Positions 1-8,607 are shown, counted from the stretch's first letter. The stretch: 54,966 bases of DNA from XBB1006 sp051877515 (GCA_051877515.1 JBJEIY010000011.1:1-54966); one strand, 5' to 3'. Made by a program: numbers and translations. Notes: generated by a model from the sequence alone, not told the origin.

Positions 1-7
1 GGGCGCA

Positions 8-77
8 GGTCGTCCGGGGGACGACCGAATTGCGCGGACCGGAGCGAAGCGGAGAGCACGAGGTCCGGGGGACCTCG
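8..77. repeat. Pair of GC-rich hairpins
   Basis: Two perfect stem-loops with the same GGG loop lie close together. GGTCGTCC (8-15) pairs with GGACGACC (19-26), and CGAGGTCC (59-66) pairs with GGACCTCG (70-77). The surrounding DNA to about position 130 is much richer in G+C than what follows. I see no convincing gene here; the open frame that crosses it lacks a plausible start. It could be the end of a repeat element or of an upstream gene. Confidence 0.5.
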
Positions 78-203
78 GATTTGAGCCGACGGTCGCGAAG
101 CTTAAGAGCGAATCCCCTTTTGATCTCCATGAGACAAAAATGGATTATTTATAGACAGAAAGGGAACTCTATTTGTGTGACATATAATCTCCCAAATTTA
201 TCC

Positions 204-232
204 TTGCTAAATCACCGGATCCGTTATACAAT
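204..232 (+). promoter_or_regulatory. Promoter of the csoR-copA operon
   Basis: TTGCTA at 204-209 and TACAAT at 227-232 are separated by 17 bases. The CsoR-like palindrome lies immediately downstream, over the expected transcription start. Confidence 0.65.
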
Positions 233-234
233 AT

Positions 235-255
235 ATATACCCCACGGGGGTATAT
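235..255. promoter_or_regulatory. CsoR-type operator palindrome
   Basis: ATATACCCC (235-243) and GGGGTATAT (247-255) form a perfect inverted repeat of 9 bases per arm around ACG. G/C runs flanked by TA are typical of operators bound by CsoR-family metal sensors (family knowledge). The site lies between the -10 box and the csoR start, so binding should block the operon and copper should relieve it (inference). Confidence 0.75.
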
Positions 256-273
256 GAAAGAGGAGGAAACAGG

Positions 274-582
274 ATGCCTGATAAAGAAAAATGCAGCTGC
301 AGTGTAAAGACGACAGAACGCACACAGGAAGAGCAAAAAAAACTGATCCATCGTCTAAACCGGATCGAAGGACAGATCCGGGGAATCCGGGGAATGATAG
401 AGAAAGATGCATACTGTACGGATATTTTGATCCAATCTGCTGCTGTGAATGCCGCGGTCAATGCTTTTAATAAGGAACTTTTGGCAAATCATATCAGAGG
501 ATGTGTTGCCAGAGATATCCGTGAGGGCAAAGATGAAGTAATAGATGAGTTAGTGTCCACTTTGGAAAAACTCATGAAATAA
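274..582 (+). CDS. csoR: CsoR-family copper-sensing repressor
   Basis: A 102-residue all-helical repressor of the CsoR/RcnR (DUF156) family. The usual copper ligands are visible: a Cys in YCTDIL and a His and Cys four residues apart in NHIRGC, matching the C-H-C set of copper-type CsoR. A short Cys-containing N-terminus (KCSCS) precedes the domain. AGGAGG lies 7-8 bases before the ATG. It is the first gene of an operon with the copper ATPase, 23 bases upstream of it, and a perfect palindrome sits in its own promoter, so autoregulation with copper as inducer is the likely logic. Substrate assignment to copper rests on the ligand set and the copA/copZ context. Confidence 0.92.
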   Translation: MPDKEKCSCSVKTTERTQEEQKKLIHRLNRIEGQIRGIRGMIEKDAYCTDILIQSAAVNAAVNAFNKELLANHIRGCVARDIREGKDEVIDELVSTLEKLMK

Positions 583-605
583 TAAGGAGGTATCATAGAT
601 CCGTT

Positions 606-3128
606 ATGGAGCAATATACAGTAAACGGTATGAGCTGTGCCGCATGCACTTCCCGGGTAGAGAAGGCAGTGTCGGGAGTGAAGGGAGTTACTTCCTGTTC
701 GGTAAGCTTATTGACCAATTCCATGGGGGTAGAAGGAACAGCCTCCGCAGAGGAGATCATCGCTGCAGTTCATGACGCGGGATATGAAGCAGTTCTAAAA
801 CAGGGAGAAAATAACCAAACCACACGCTTATCCTCTGATGAGGAAACACTGAAAGACAGGGAAACTCCTGTGTTGAAAAAACGGTTGATCACCTCCCTTG
901 GCTTTTGGATCGTGCTCATGTATGTTTCCATGGGGCATATGATGTGGGGCTGGCCGTTACCGACGTTTTTTGACGATAACCATGTGGCAATGGGACTTTT
1001 GCAGCTATTGTTAACAGTGGCGGTCATGGTGATCAATCAGAAGTTTTTTATCAACGGTTTTAAGAGTCTGTGGCACCGGGCACCGAATATGGATGCATTG
1101 GTGGCATTGGGGTCGGGGGCCGCTTTTATCTATAGTACCATTGCCCTGTTCGCAATGACGGATGCACAGGTAAAAGGGAACGCAGAGGCAGTCCTTTCCT
1201 ATATGCATGAATTTTACTTTGAATCTGCGGCTACGATCCTTGCGCTGATCACCCTGGGAAAAATGCTTGAGGCCCGTTCCAAAGGAAAAACCACCGATGC
1301 CCTGAAAGGGTTAATGATGCTGGCACCAAAGCTGGCGACCATCTTGCGGGAGGGAGAGGAGATTACCGTACCAATCCAACAGGTGGAAAAAGGTGATATC
1401 TTTGTGGTGCGTCCCGGTGAAAACATACCCGTAGACGGAATCGTCAGGGATGGAAACAGTGCAGTAGATGAATCCACACTGACAGGCGAGAGTATTCCGG
1501 CAGACAAAGAAACCGGAAGTACGGTTTTTGCGGGGACACTGAATCAATCAGGTTGTCTTCATTGTGAAGCAACAAGGGTTGGAGAGGATACGACTCTGGC
1601 ACAGATCATCCAGCTGGTCAGTAATGCGGCAGCCACCAAGGCACCCATTGCCAAAGTGGCAGACAGGGTTTCGGGTATTTTTGTACCCGGAGTGATAACG
1701 ATTGCGGTAGTAACTGTGATCGCATGGCTTTTGGCCGGTCAGACGGCAGGGTTTGCTCTGGCACGGGGAATATCGGTTCTGGTGATCAGTTGCCCGTGCG
1801 CACTGGGGCTGGCCACGCCGGTTGCCATTATGGTAGGCAGCGGAATGGGTGCCAAAAACGGAATTCTCTTCAAAACGGCGGTGTCACTGGAAAAAACAGG
1901 AAAGACACAGATCGTTGCACTGGACAAAACAGGAACCATTACCAGGGGCGAACCGGAAGTGACGGATATGATTCCTGTTGGCGGCAAGAGTACAACGCAG
2001 CTTTTGTCCATTGCCTATGCACTGGAAAAAAACAGTGAGCATCCTCTGGCCCGTGCAATTAATCAAAGAGCAAAGCAGGAGGGAATAGAGGAAGACCGGG
2101 TGGAACAATTTCAGGCACTTCCCGGGAACGGACTGAAAGCTGTGCTGAACGGGAAGGATCTGTATGGAGGCAGTTTTTCGTTTATCGGTGGAATGATTCA
2201 GGTACCGGAAGAGATCAGAAAAAAGTCAGAGCAACTTTCGGAAGAAGGAAAAACACCGCTGTATTTTATGTGTGATGGTGAACTTTGTGGAATCATTGCC
2301 GTGGCGGATACCATCAAAGAGGACAGTCCACAGGCAGTCAAAGAGATGCAGAATATGGGGATCCATGTGGTTATGCTCACCGGAGACAATAAACGCACAG
2401 CGAATGCCATTGGGGCAAAGGTAGGTGTGGATGAAGTCATTGCCGGAGTATTGCCGGATGGAAAAGAAAGTGTGGTCCGTAAACTGCAAAAAAAAGGAAT
2501 GGTCACCATGGTTGGGGATGGCATTAATGATGCGCCTGCTCTTACCAGTGCTGATGTGGGTATTGCCATTGGTGCCGGTGCCCATGTCGCAATTGATGCA
2601 GCGGATGTGGTGCTGATGAATAGCCGCCTGTCGGATGTGCCTGCGGCCATCCGCCTGAGTCGGGGAACACTGAAAAACATCCATGAGAATCTGTTCTGGG
2701 CATTTATTTACAATATGGTAGGTATTCCATTGGCAGCAGGTGTGTTTATCGGTATTTTGGGTTGGAAACTCAATCCCATGTTTGCCGCAGCGGCCATGAG
2801 CTTATCCAGTTTTAGCGTAGTAACGAATGCGTTGCGCCTGAACTTTATTAAGATACATGATCCCAAACGGGATCATAAGAGATATAATAGAAAGAAAAGA
2901 AAAAAGGAGACAAAAACTATGACAAAGACACTCAAAATCGAAGGTATGATGTGCGCACATTGCCAGATGCACACCAAAGAGGCTTTGGAAGCAATTGACG
3001 GAGTAACAAAGGCTGAGGTCAGTTTCCAGACAGGTAGTGCTGTTGTATCAATGGAAAAAGACGTTCCGGATGATGTTCTTACACAAGCTGTTGCCCATCA
3101 GGGATATCAGGTAACAGAGATTCAATAG
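606..3128 (+). CDS. copA: Copper-exporting P1B ATPase with C-terminal CopZ-like domain
   Basis: An 840-residue heavy-metal P-type ATPase, about 90 residues longer than a CopA with one metal-binding domain. Order: N-terminal HMA domain with CxxC at 11-14; membrane helices; transport motif CPC at 396-398; phosphorylation motif DKTGT starting at Asp440; SEHP nucleotide-binding motif; GDGINDAP near 637-644; final helices. A Lys/Arg-rich linker (about 752-771) follows, then a second HMA domain with GMMCAHC (776-782). It should pump Cu(I) out of the cytoplasm. The linker DNA carries a hairpin (2857-2876) and a full ribosome binding site before Met772, so the last domain may also be made as a free chaperone. 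The start is supported by GGAGG at 586-590, although the spacing is long. Confidence 0.93.
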   Translation: MEQYTVNGMSCAACTSRVEKAVSGVKGVTSCSVSLLTNSMGVEGTASAEEIIAAVHDAGYEAVLKQGENNQTTRLSSDEETLKDRETPVLKKRLITSLGFWIVLMYVSMGHMMWGWPLPTFFDDNHVAMGLLQLLLTVAVMVINQKFFINGFKSLWHRAPNMDALVALGSGAAFIYSTIALFAMTDAQVKGNAEAVLSYMHEFYFESAATILALITLGKMLEARSKGKTTDALKGLMMLAPKLATILREGEEITVPIQQVEKGDIFVVRPGENIPVDGIVRDGNSAVDESTLTGESIPADKETGSTVFAGTLNQSGCLHCEATRVGEDTTLAQIIQLVSNAAATKAPIAKVADRVSGIFVPGVITIAVVTVIAWLLAGQTAGFALARGISVLVISCPCALGLATPVAIMVGSGMGAKNGILFKTAVSLEKTGKTQIVALDKTGTITRGEPEVTDMIPVGGKSTTQLLSIAYALEKNSEHPLARAINQRAKQEGIEEDRVEQFQALPGNGLKAVLNGKDLYGGSFSFIGGMIQVPEEIRKKSEQLSEEGKTPLYFMCDGELCGIIAVADTIKEDSPQAVKEMQNMGIHVVMLTGDNKRTANAIGAKVGVDEVIAGVLPDGKESVVRKLQKKGMVTMVGDGINDAPALTSADVGIAIGAGAHVAIDAADVVLMNSRLSDVPAAIRLSRGTLKNIHENLFWAFIYNMVGIPLAAGVFIGILGWKLNPMFAAAAMSLSSFSVVTNALRLNFIKIHDPKRDHKRYNRKKRKKETKTMTKTLKIEGMMCAHCQMHTKEALEAIDGVTKAEVSFQTGSAVVSMEKDVPDDVLTQAVAHQGYQVTEIQ
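2919..3128 (+). CDS. Possible internally initiated CopZ-like copper chaperone
   Basis: Inside the copA frame an ATG at 2919 is preceded by AAGGAGA (2904-2910) with an 8-base spacer, as good as any start in this window. Initiation there would give a 69-residue protein, the normal length of CopZ, with the metal-binding GMMCAHC motif and a complete HMA fold. The codons are in frame with copA, so the same residues are also the ATPase C-terminus. Separate expression is an inference from the ribosome binding site and the size. Confidence 0.5.
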   Translation: MTKTLKIEGMMCAHCQMHTKEALEAIDGVTKAEVSFQTGSAVVSMEKDVPDDVLTQAVAHQGYQVTEIQ

Positions 3129-3199
3129 AAACAAATGGATTTTTCTAAAGTGAAGTGTTAAACTGTAAAGGAAGAATAAAATACGCAGGGGGAGAAAAT

Positions 3200-4678
3200 A
3201 TGAACCATACAAAACAGACAAACTGGTTTGTCCTTATTATCATGACGATCATTGACGTGATCTTATTGGGAGGTTATCTGCAGGATGGTCTGCAGGGCAA
3301 TATTACCATGACGTTTGCCATAGCCTTTGCGGTATTGGTGTTGATAACACTGGTTTTAAACTGGATTTGTTATTTGCGCAAACCGGACAATCAGCATTTT
3401 CGAACGATTACCATGACGGGCTATATTCTTGTTTATGCGGTGGCACTTCTGAATGCCAAGAGTGATCTGGTCTTTGTAATGGTATTTCCTATTGTATCCA
3501 TGTACGTTCTGTACTTCAATGTAAGGTTCATGGTTGCAAGTTCGGTGGCATTTTTTGCGATTAATCTTATCAGCATCGCAAAGAGTCTGGTAAGCGGACA
3601 TATGCCGGGCGGCGGAGAGATTATTCTGGCCAATATCCTGCTTCAGACAGGTGCGGTGGCTGTTACACTGATTTCACTGGTGGGCATCGCGCGGCTGGAG
3701 AAGATCATGAAGGCAGCGCAGATGGAAGCCATAGAGCAGGAGAAGAATCATGCTTCCGATCTCTTGCAGGATATCCTTGTTGTAGGAGACAAGGTGGAGC
3801 TTTCTTCCCAGGAAGCCAATGAATATATGGAGAAACTTGGAGAAGTTACCCGGTCCACCATGGATACACTGCAGGCGGTAGCCCGCAATAATGAGCAAAA
3901 TGTGCAGAATATTGAATCACAGACCCGAATGACGCAGATGATCCATGGAATGATCGTAGAGACGGATGAGAATACCAAAGAAGTTGCACAGATGGCACAC
4001 AGTTCCATGGACATCGTGCAGGAAGGAAGCAAAGTTGTGGAGGCTCTGGGACAGCGCTCCAGCGATATTTCGGAATCCAACAGTAAGCTGCTGGCGGCCA
4101 TCGGAGAGTTCGTGGAAAATGCAGCGGCAGTGCAGAGCATGACCGAAAGCATCAGCGGGATTTCGGAGCAGACCAATCTCCTTTCCCTGAATGCATCCAT
4201 CGAAAGTGCCAGGGCGGGAGAAGCAGGAAGGGGATTTGCAGTGGTTGCAGATGAAATCCGTAAGCTTGCAGATGAAACCCAGAAGCTCACCGATGAAATC
4301 TCTGAAATTGTAGGAGCCCTAACCAGGAATGCCGGATTTGCCAGCGAACTTGCAAATAGTGTGGCAAAAGATATTGCGGAAGAAGATGAACTGATCAACT
4401 CTTCCGGAGATGTATACCGGAAACTGGGTGTTGTATTCCAGGACATGTATGATAAGATCAGCACAACACAGGATAAATTCTCCAATATTGTGGATTCCAA
4501 TAATTCAATTGTGGAAAGCATAAACCAGTTGTCCGCTTCCAGCCGGGAAGTTGCACAAAGTATGGATGTAGCGGTGGAACTGGGTAACTCCAATATTGAG
4601 AAGACGCAGGAAACCGCACATATCATGGAGGAACTGTTACATACAGCACACGAATTGGAAAAATACAAGAATGATTAA
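3200..4678 (+). CDS. Methyl-accepting chemotaxis protein with multi-helix membrane sensor
   Basis: A 492-residue chemoreceptor. The first ~170 residues hold about six hydrophobic segments with almost no periplasmic loop, unlike the usual two-helix receptor with a large sensor domain, so the signal may be sensed in the membrane. A long coiled coil follows, with the signalling hairpin tip around EQTNLLSLNASIESARAGEA and GRGFAVVADEIRKLA, which binds CheA/CheW. The ATG at 3200 has GGGGAG in front; an upstream in-frame start at 3155 lacks one. No other chemotaxis gene is in the window. The last 8 bases overlap the following phosphatase gene. Confidence 0.88.
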   Translation: MNHTKQTNWFVLIIMTIIDVILLGGYLQDGLQGNITMTFAIAFAVLVLITLVLNWICYLRKPDNQHFRTITMTGYILVYAVALLNAKSDLVFVMVFPIVSMYVLYFNVRFMVASSVAFFAINLISIAKSLVSGHMPGGGEIILANILLQTGAVAVTLISLVGIARLEKIMKAAQMEAIEQEKNHASDLLQDILVVGDKVELSSQEANEYMEKLGEVTRSTMDTLQAVARNNEQNVQNIESQTRMTQMIHGMIVETDENTKEVAQMAHSSMDIVQEGSKVVEALGQRSSDISESNSKLLAAIGEFVENAAAVQSMTESISGISEQTNLLSLNASIESARAGEAGRGFAVVADEIRKLADETQKLTDEISEIVGALTRNAGFASELANSVAKDIAEEDELINSSGDVYRKLGVVFQDMYDKISTTQDKFSNIVDSNNSIVESINQLSASSREVAQSMDVAVELGNSNIEKTQETAHIMEELLHTAHELEKYKND

Positions 4679-5357
4679 AACGGTTTTATTAGATCTGGAT
4701 GATACCATTCTGGATTTCAAGAAGGCAGAAAGCCTGGCACTAAGCCGGACTCTGCTTCAGATGGGACTTGAACCCACACAGGATGTACTACAGCGTTATA
4801 GCGAGATCAATCAGGCCCAGTGGCAGCTTCTGGAGGAGAATAAGCTGACCAGAGCGCAGGTGGTAACCCGGCGGTTTTCGCTTTTGTTTGAAGAAAAGGG
4901 AATCCATGCGGATGTAGACAAAGTACAATCGCTTTATCGGGAGGAATTGGGCAAGGGACACTTTTTCCTTCCCGGAGCGCAGGAACTGCTGGAGGAGCTT
5001 TTTGCACAATATGACCTGTATCTGGTTTCCAATGGAAATGGCAGCGTGCAGGACGGAAGAATCCAAAGTGCCGGCATCGCGAAATACTTCCAAAAACTTT
5101 TTATTTCCGAGCGTATGGGTGTAAATAAGCCGGCAAAGGAGTTCTTTGATCTGTGTTTTGCGCAGATCGGGGACGTGGAACCGGAGAAAACGGTGATTAT
5201 CGGTGACAGCTTAACCTCGGATATCCGGGGAGGGATCAATGCCGGAATCCATACATTGTGGTACAATCCCCACGGTCAGCCTGTGCGGGAGGATATCCGG
5301 CCGGAGTATCAGGTGAAAAGCCTGGATGAGATCCCGGCAGTATTAAAGGGGATATAA
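4671..5357 (+). CDS. HAD phosphatase, YjjG-type nucleotidase
   Basis: A 228-residue haloacid dehalogenase hydrolase. Motif I is DLDDT (Asp8 nucleophile, Asp10 acid/base), motif II is the Ser of LVSNGN, motif III is the Lys in GVNKP, and motif IV is IIGDSLTSDI. The helical cap inserted after motif I and the DLDDTILDFKKAE opening resemble the YjjG family, which dephosphorylates (non-canonical) pyrimidine nucleotides. The start overlaps the end of the chemoreceptor gene, suggesting translational coupling. Exact substrate cannot be read from sequence. Confidence 0.82.
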   Translation: MIKTVLLDLDDTILDFKKAESLALSRTLLQMGLEPTQDVLQRYSEINQAQWQLLEENKLTRAQVVTRRFSLLFEEKGIHADVDKVQSLYREELGKGHFFLPGAQELLEELFAQYDLYLVSNGNGSVQDGRIQSAGIAKYFQKLFISERMGVNKPAKEFFDLCFAQIGDVEPEKTVIIGDSLTSDIRGGINAGIHTLWYNPHGQPVREDIRPEYQVKSLDEIPAVLKGI

Positions 5358-5385
5358 AGCCTTTGAACAAAGAAAAGGAGTATCT

Positions 5386-6027
5386 ATGTTACGAGAAATT
5401 TCCCTGGAAGAAATCTCCGACGGAAAACGGTATGGAGCAAATGATATGGCAAAAATCGGCTGTAACGGCTGTAAGGGATGTTCTGACTGTTGTCGCGGCA
5501 TGTCCGATACCATTGTGCTGGATCCCTACGATGTTTACCGGCTGACAGGATTCTTGAATCAGAGTTTTGAAAGCCTGATCGGAAACGGCATCGCACTGCA
5601 GGTGGTGGATGGACTGGTTTTGCCGGTGCTTGATATGAATAATGAAAAGAAACAGTGTGCCTTTCTCAATGAGGAAGGACGCTGCAGCGTGCATCCGGTA
5701 CGCCCGGGAATCTGTCGGTTGTTTCCTTTGGGACGGATCTATGAGGACGATGGATTTGCTTATTTCCTTCAGACAGACCAGTGTCCGGCAAAGAACAAAA
5801 CCAAAGTGAAGATTAAAAAATGGATTGATGAACCGGACTATTCTTCCTATGAGCAGATCGTGCTTTCCTGGCATCGGTTTCTGGTGTCAAAAAGGGAAGA
5901 AGTGAAGGAACTGACAGAACCGGAAGAGCAAAAAGCACTCAGCATGCAGATCCTTTCCGAGTTTTACGTGAAAGGTTACGGAAAAGAGGATTTTGCCACA
6001 CAGCTAAGACAACGCGGAGTAGTGTAA
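5386..6027 (+). CDS. YkgJ-family Cys-cluster protein
   Basis: A 213-residue protein of the YkgJ/YcgN (Fe/Zn-chelating, CxxxCxxCC) family. The N-terminus carries CNGCKGCSDCC, followed further on by Cys in QCAF, RCSVHP and GICRLFP, the usual set thought to bind a metal or Fe-S cluster. Function is unknown in the family. AAAGGAG lies 6 bases before the ATG. It follows the YjjG-type gene by 28 bases and precedes the next gene by 11, so the three are probably co-transcribed. Confidence 0.8.
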   Translation: MLREISLEEISDGKRYGANDMAKIGCNGCKGCSDCCRGMSDTIVLDPYDVYRLTGFLNQSFESLIGNGIALQVVDGLVLPVLDMNNEKKQCAFLNEEGRCSVHPVRPGICRLFPLGRIYEDDGFAYFLQTDQCPAKNKTKVKIKKWIDEPDYSSYEQIVLSWHRFLVSKREEVKELTEPEEQKALSMQILSEFYVKGYGKEDFATQLRQRGVV

Positions 6028-6038
6028 GAAAACGACGT

Positions 6039-6737
6039 ATGAAAAGATATCAGAGAAAACAAAAAATCAGATCTGCGGCCCGCACCACCATCATTTTTAT
6101 GACCATCGTAACGGTGATCCTGTTGGCGGCGGTAGCAACGCTGATGTATAAAAAGAATACAAGATTTTCTTATGAAACCTCATTAGAAAAGACAGTAATC
6201 CAGACTAGTGAAGAAAATATTCCTCTAAAAGCCCTTAGTTATTACTTTATGATTGAGGAAGAGTCAGTCAATGAAGTGGCTCTGACTTATGATGCGGAGG
6301 ATCCGAAGGCTTACTGGGGACTTTACGTTAATAACAGTTTTGTCTGCGATGAAGCCATGGATACGGCACTCGACTATTTTTTGCGGGATCATCTGTATTA
6401 CAATCTTGCAATGCAGGAAGGCATGAGTCTGACGCAGGAAGAGTGGGATGAGATCTATCTGAAAGCGGAAGATATCATAGAGGGAATGACAAAGAAGCAA
6501 CGTAGTCTTCGTATGACGAAAGAAGATATTCAACAGGCGCTGGCAGAGAATCAGCTGGCAGATGATTATGTTTTAAATAAGGCCGGAGAGCAGGACCTTA
6601 AGATGACAGAAGAGGTGTTGTCGGCTTATTACGGGATAAACAGTCATTTTTTCAAGGAACTGAAAGAGGAAAAGCAGGTCGTTGTAAATGAAAAACTTCT
6701 GGAGAACATTAAAATGGGTTCTCTGACGATCAACTAG
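6039..6737 (+). CDS. Membrane-anchored extracytoplasmic protein, SurA_N-like
   Basis: A 232-residue protein with a basic N-terminus, one transmembrane segment at about 17-37, and an extracytoplasmic acidic helical domain. The helical region with repeated TQEEWDEI/TKEDIQ-type segments resembles the chaperone-like N-terminal domain of SurA/PrsA foldases, but no PpiC domain is present. The assignment is weak. It lies 11 bases after the YkgJ-family gene and is likely the last gene of that transcript. Confidence 0.55.
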   Translation: MKRYQRKQKIRSAARTTIIFMTIVTVILLAAVATLMYKKNTRFSYETSLEKTVIQTSEENIPLKALSYYFMIEEESVNEVALTYDAEDPKAYWGLYVNNSFVCDEAMDTALDYFLRDHLYYNLAMQEGMSLTQEEWDEIYLKAEDIIEGMTKKQRSLRMTKEDIQQALAENQLADDYVLNKAGEQDLKMTEEVLSAYYGINSHFFKELKEEKQVVVNEKLLENIKMGSLTIN

Positions 6738-6812
6738 AAGACGAAGATAAACAGGATGGGGCTGCAAAAACATTATTCGGTGTAAAAAGTGTGCAATCCC
6801 ACCCAAAGTTCG

Positions 6813-6841
6813 TTGTAATTTTTGTGATTATGGGGTATACT
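6813..6841 (+). promoter_or_regulatory. Promoter of the DUF4143 ATPase gene
   Basis: TTGTAA at 6813-6818 and TATACT at 6836-6841 with a 17-base spacer, 32 bases before the chosen ATG. Confidence 0.65.
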
Positions 6842-6872
6842 ATATTTGCATTCTTATAACGGAGGTGCGTAT

Positions 6873-8165
6873 ATGTACCGTATTGCTATTGAAAAACTAT
6901 TCAAATGGAAACAAAGCAAACACCGTAAGCCCTTAATTATTGAAGGAGCACGTCAGGTCGGCAAGACCTGGCTGATGAAAGAATTCGGCAGACAGGCGTA
7001 TGCGGATACCGTATATATCAATTTTGACTCGAATTCCAGAATGGCAGAGTTGTTTGCTTCCGACCTGGATACTAACCGCTTAATTATGGGCTTGGAACTC
7101 TATGTGGGGCGAAAAATCGATCCTGACAAGTCTTTGTTGATTTTTGATGAAGTGCAGGAAGTTCCAAGAGCGTTGGCATCTCTAAAATATTTCTATGAAA
7201 ATGCGCCGCAGTATCACATTATATGTGCCGGTTCGTTGCTCGGTATTGCCTTACATCAAGGTACATCTTTTCCCGTTGGTAAGGTGGATTTCTTAAAGCT
7301 GTATCCACTTTCTTTCCGGGAGTTTTTGATGGCAACCGATAAGGAAAGATTTGCCGAGCTGCTCGACAAGCGAGACTTTCAAATGATTACGAGCTTTAAG
7401 CAAACGTATATTGATTCTTTGAAGCACTATTACTTCGTTGGCGGCATGCCGGAAGCGGTGCAAAGCTTCGCAGATAACAAAGACTTTAATGAGGTGCGTG
7501 ACATTCAAAAGCGAATCCTGGCTGCTTATGAGCAGGACTTCTCTAAACACGCTCCCAACGAGATTGTTCCTAGAATTCGTATGTTGTGGAACAGCATCCC
7601 TTCCCAACTTGCTAAGGAAAACAAAAAATTCATTTACGGTCTTGTCCGTGAAGGTGCGCGTGCGAAAGAATATGAAACCGCAATTATGTGGCTGAGTGAT
7701 TGCGGCCTTGTTCACAAAGTCAGCCGTGTCAATGCGGCAGGCATCCCGTTGAAAGCCTATGAGGACATGAAAGCATTCAAACTGTTCATGGTAGATGTTG
7801 GATTGCTTGGGTGTATGGTGGGGCTCCGCCAGCGCACATTACTTGACGGAAACGATCTTTTTGTTGAGTTTAAGGGAGCTCTTACGGAACAATATGTTTG
7901 CCAGCAGCTTAAGACGATCGAAGATTTAGGTATTTATTATTACACAAACGACAGAGGGACTTGTGAAATTGATTTTGTTGTTGATACCGGCGAACAAATC
8001 ATTCCTGTTGAAGTAAAGGCGGAAGTCAATCTTAGAGCTAAGAGTTTGAAAACCTATCAGGAAAAATTTTCGCCCGAGGTATCTGTACGTACATCAATGG
8101 CGGATTTCAAAAAAGAAGAGTGGCTTGTTAACGTGCCGCTATATGCGATTGAAAAAATTGTATAA
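6873..8165 (+). CDS. AAA ATPase with DUF4143 domain
   Basis: A 430-residue protein of the AAA_14/DUF4143 family. Walker A is GARQVGKTW, Walker B is LLIFDEVQEV, and the sensor region is IICAGS. The C-terminal half ends in a PD-(D/E)xK-like core (EIDFVVD ... IPVEVKA) typical of the family. These proteins are common in anaerobes and their role is unknown; some look like selfish or stress-related modules. The ATG at 6873 is preceded by GGAGG. It has its own promoter and terminator, so it is a single-gene unit. Confidence 0.85.
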   Translation: MYRIAIEKLFKWKQSKHRKPLIIEGARQVGKTWLMKEFGRQAYADTVYINFDSNSRMAELFASDLDTNRLIMGLELYVGRKIDPDKSLLIFDEVQEVPRALASLKYFYENAPQYHIICAGSLLGIALHQGTSFPVGKVDFLKLYPLSFREFLMATDKERFAELLDKRDFQMITSFKQTYIDSLKHYYFVGGMPEAVQSFADNKDFNEVRDIQKRILAAYEQDFSKHAPNEIVPRIRMLWNSIPSQLAKENKKFIYGLVREGARAKEYETAIMWLSDCGLVHKVSRVNAAGIPLKAYEDMKAFKLFMVDVGLLGCMVGLRQRTLLDGNDLFVEFKGALTEQYVCQQLKTIEDLGIYYYTNDRGTCEIDFVVDTGEQIIPVEVKAEVNLRAKSLKTYQEKFSPEVSVRTSMADFKKEEWLVNVPLYAIEKIV

Positions 8166-8190
8166 ACCGTAGATGAGCTTGCAGAAATGA

Positions 8191-8239
8191 AAAAACACCA
8201 TCAAGACCTTTGATTTATAAAGGCTTTGATGGTGTTTTT
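8191..8239. terminator. Bidirectional intrinsic terminator
   Basis: AAAAACACCATCAAGACCTT (8191-8210) pairs almost perfectly with the segment ending in GATGGTGTTTTT (8219-8239). An A-run on one side and a T-run on the other let it stop both the ATPase transcript (+) and the tRNA transcript (-). Confidence 0.85.
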
Positions 8240-8240
8240 A

Positions 8241-8321
8241 TGCGGGCAACAGGACTTGAACCTGCACGTCATGGACACTAGAACCTAAATCTAGCGCGTC
8301 TGCCAATTCCGCCATGCCCGC
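8241..8321 (-). tRNA. tRNA-Leu (anticodon TAG)
   Basis: Reading the minus strand, the acceptor stem GCGGGCA (8321-8315) pairs with TGCCCGC (8248-8242), with discriminator A at 8241. The D arm contains GGCAGACGC, the anticodon stem CTAGA/TCTAG encloses TTTAGGT, giving anticodon TAG, and the T arm contains GGTTCAAGTCC. CCA is not encoded. It is transcribed toward the terminator at 8191-8239. Confidence 0.93.
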
Positions 8322-8479
8322 CGGTGGGAAAATGCTCCTCACGAGAAAATAGCGTATCATATTATAGGATTCTTTTCAAGAGTTTTCCCGGATTTTCGAT
8401 GAAATGAAGGTGACCGTAGGGAGTTCTTGCTATAAATGTAAATATACAATGAATAAAATGATAAAATATGAATAAATTG

Positions 8480-8508
8480 TTGACAAATTATCAAAAAAGG
8501 ATTATACT
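8480..8508 (+). promoter_or_regulatory. Strong promoter upstream of a short transcript
   Basis: TTGACA at 8480-8485 and TATACT at 8503-8508, 17-base spacer, the best consensus match in the window. The first thing downstream is an intrinsic terminator, not a gene. Confidence 0.75.
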
Positions 8509-8514
8509 GACTTT

Positions 8515-8597
8515 GTGATAAAGAAATTTTACGTTTTTCCCTTTATATATCCTAGAAATAGAGAGCCTGTCCTTTGGGACAGGTTCTTTATTTTTTT
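8515..8597 (+). ncRNA. Candidate short RNA ending in a terminator
   Basis: A near-consensus promoter (8480-8508) is followed about 50 bases past its expected start by a terminator hairpin, giving a transcript of roughly 80 bases. No ribosome binding site and start pair is convincing inside it. It could be a small RNA or an attenuated leader of the GntR operon, which has its own promoter just downstream. I do not recognise a known RNA family. Confidence 0.4.
8561..8597 (+). terminator. Intrinsic terminator
   Basis: AGCCTGTCC (8564-8572), loop TTTG, GGACAGGTT (8577-8585), extended by G-C and A-T pairs and followed by TTTATTTTTTT. Confidence 0.85.
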
Positions 8598-8607
8598 GAA
8601 AATCTTG

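Noticed and set aside
3748..4668. Long open frame antisense to the chemoreceptor gene
   Set aside because: It is a shadow of the receptor coding frame: no ribosome binding site, Ser-rich composition, no family match.
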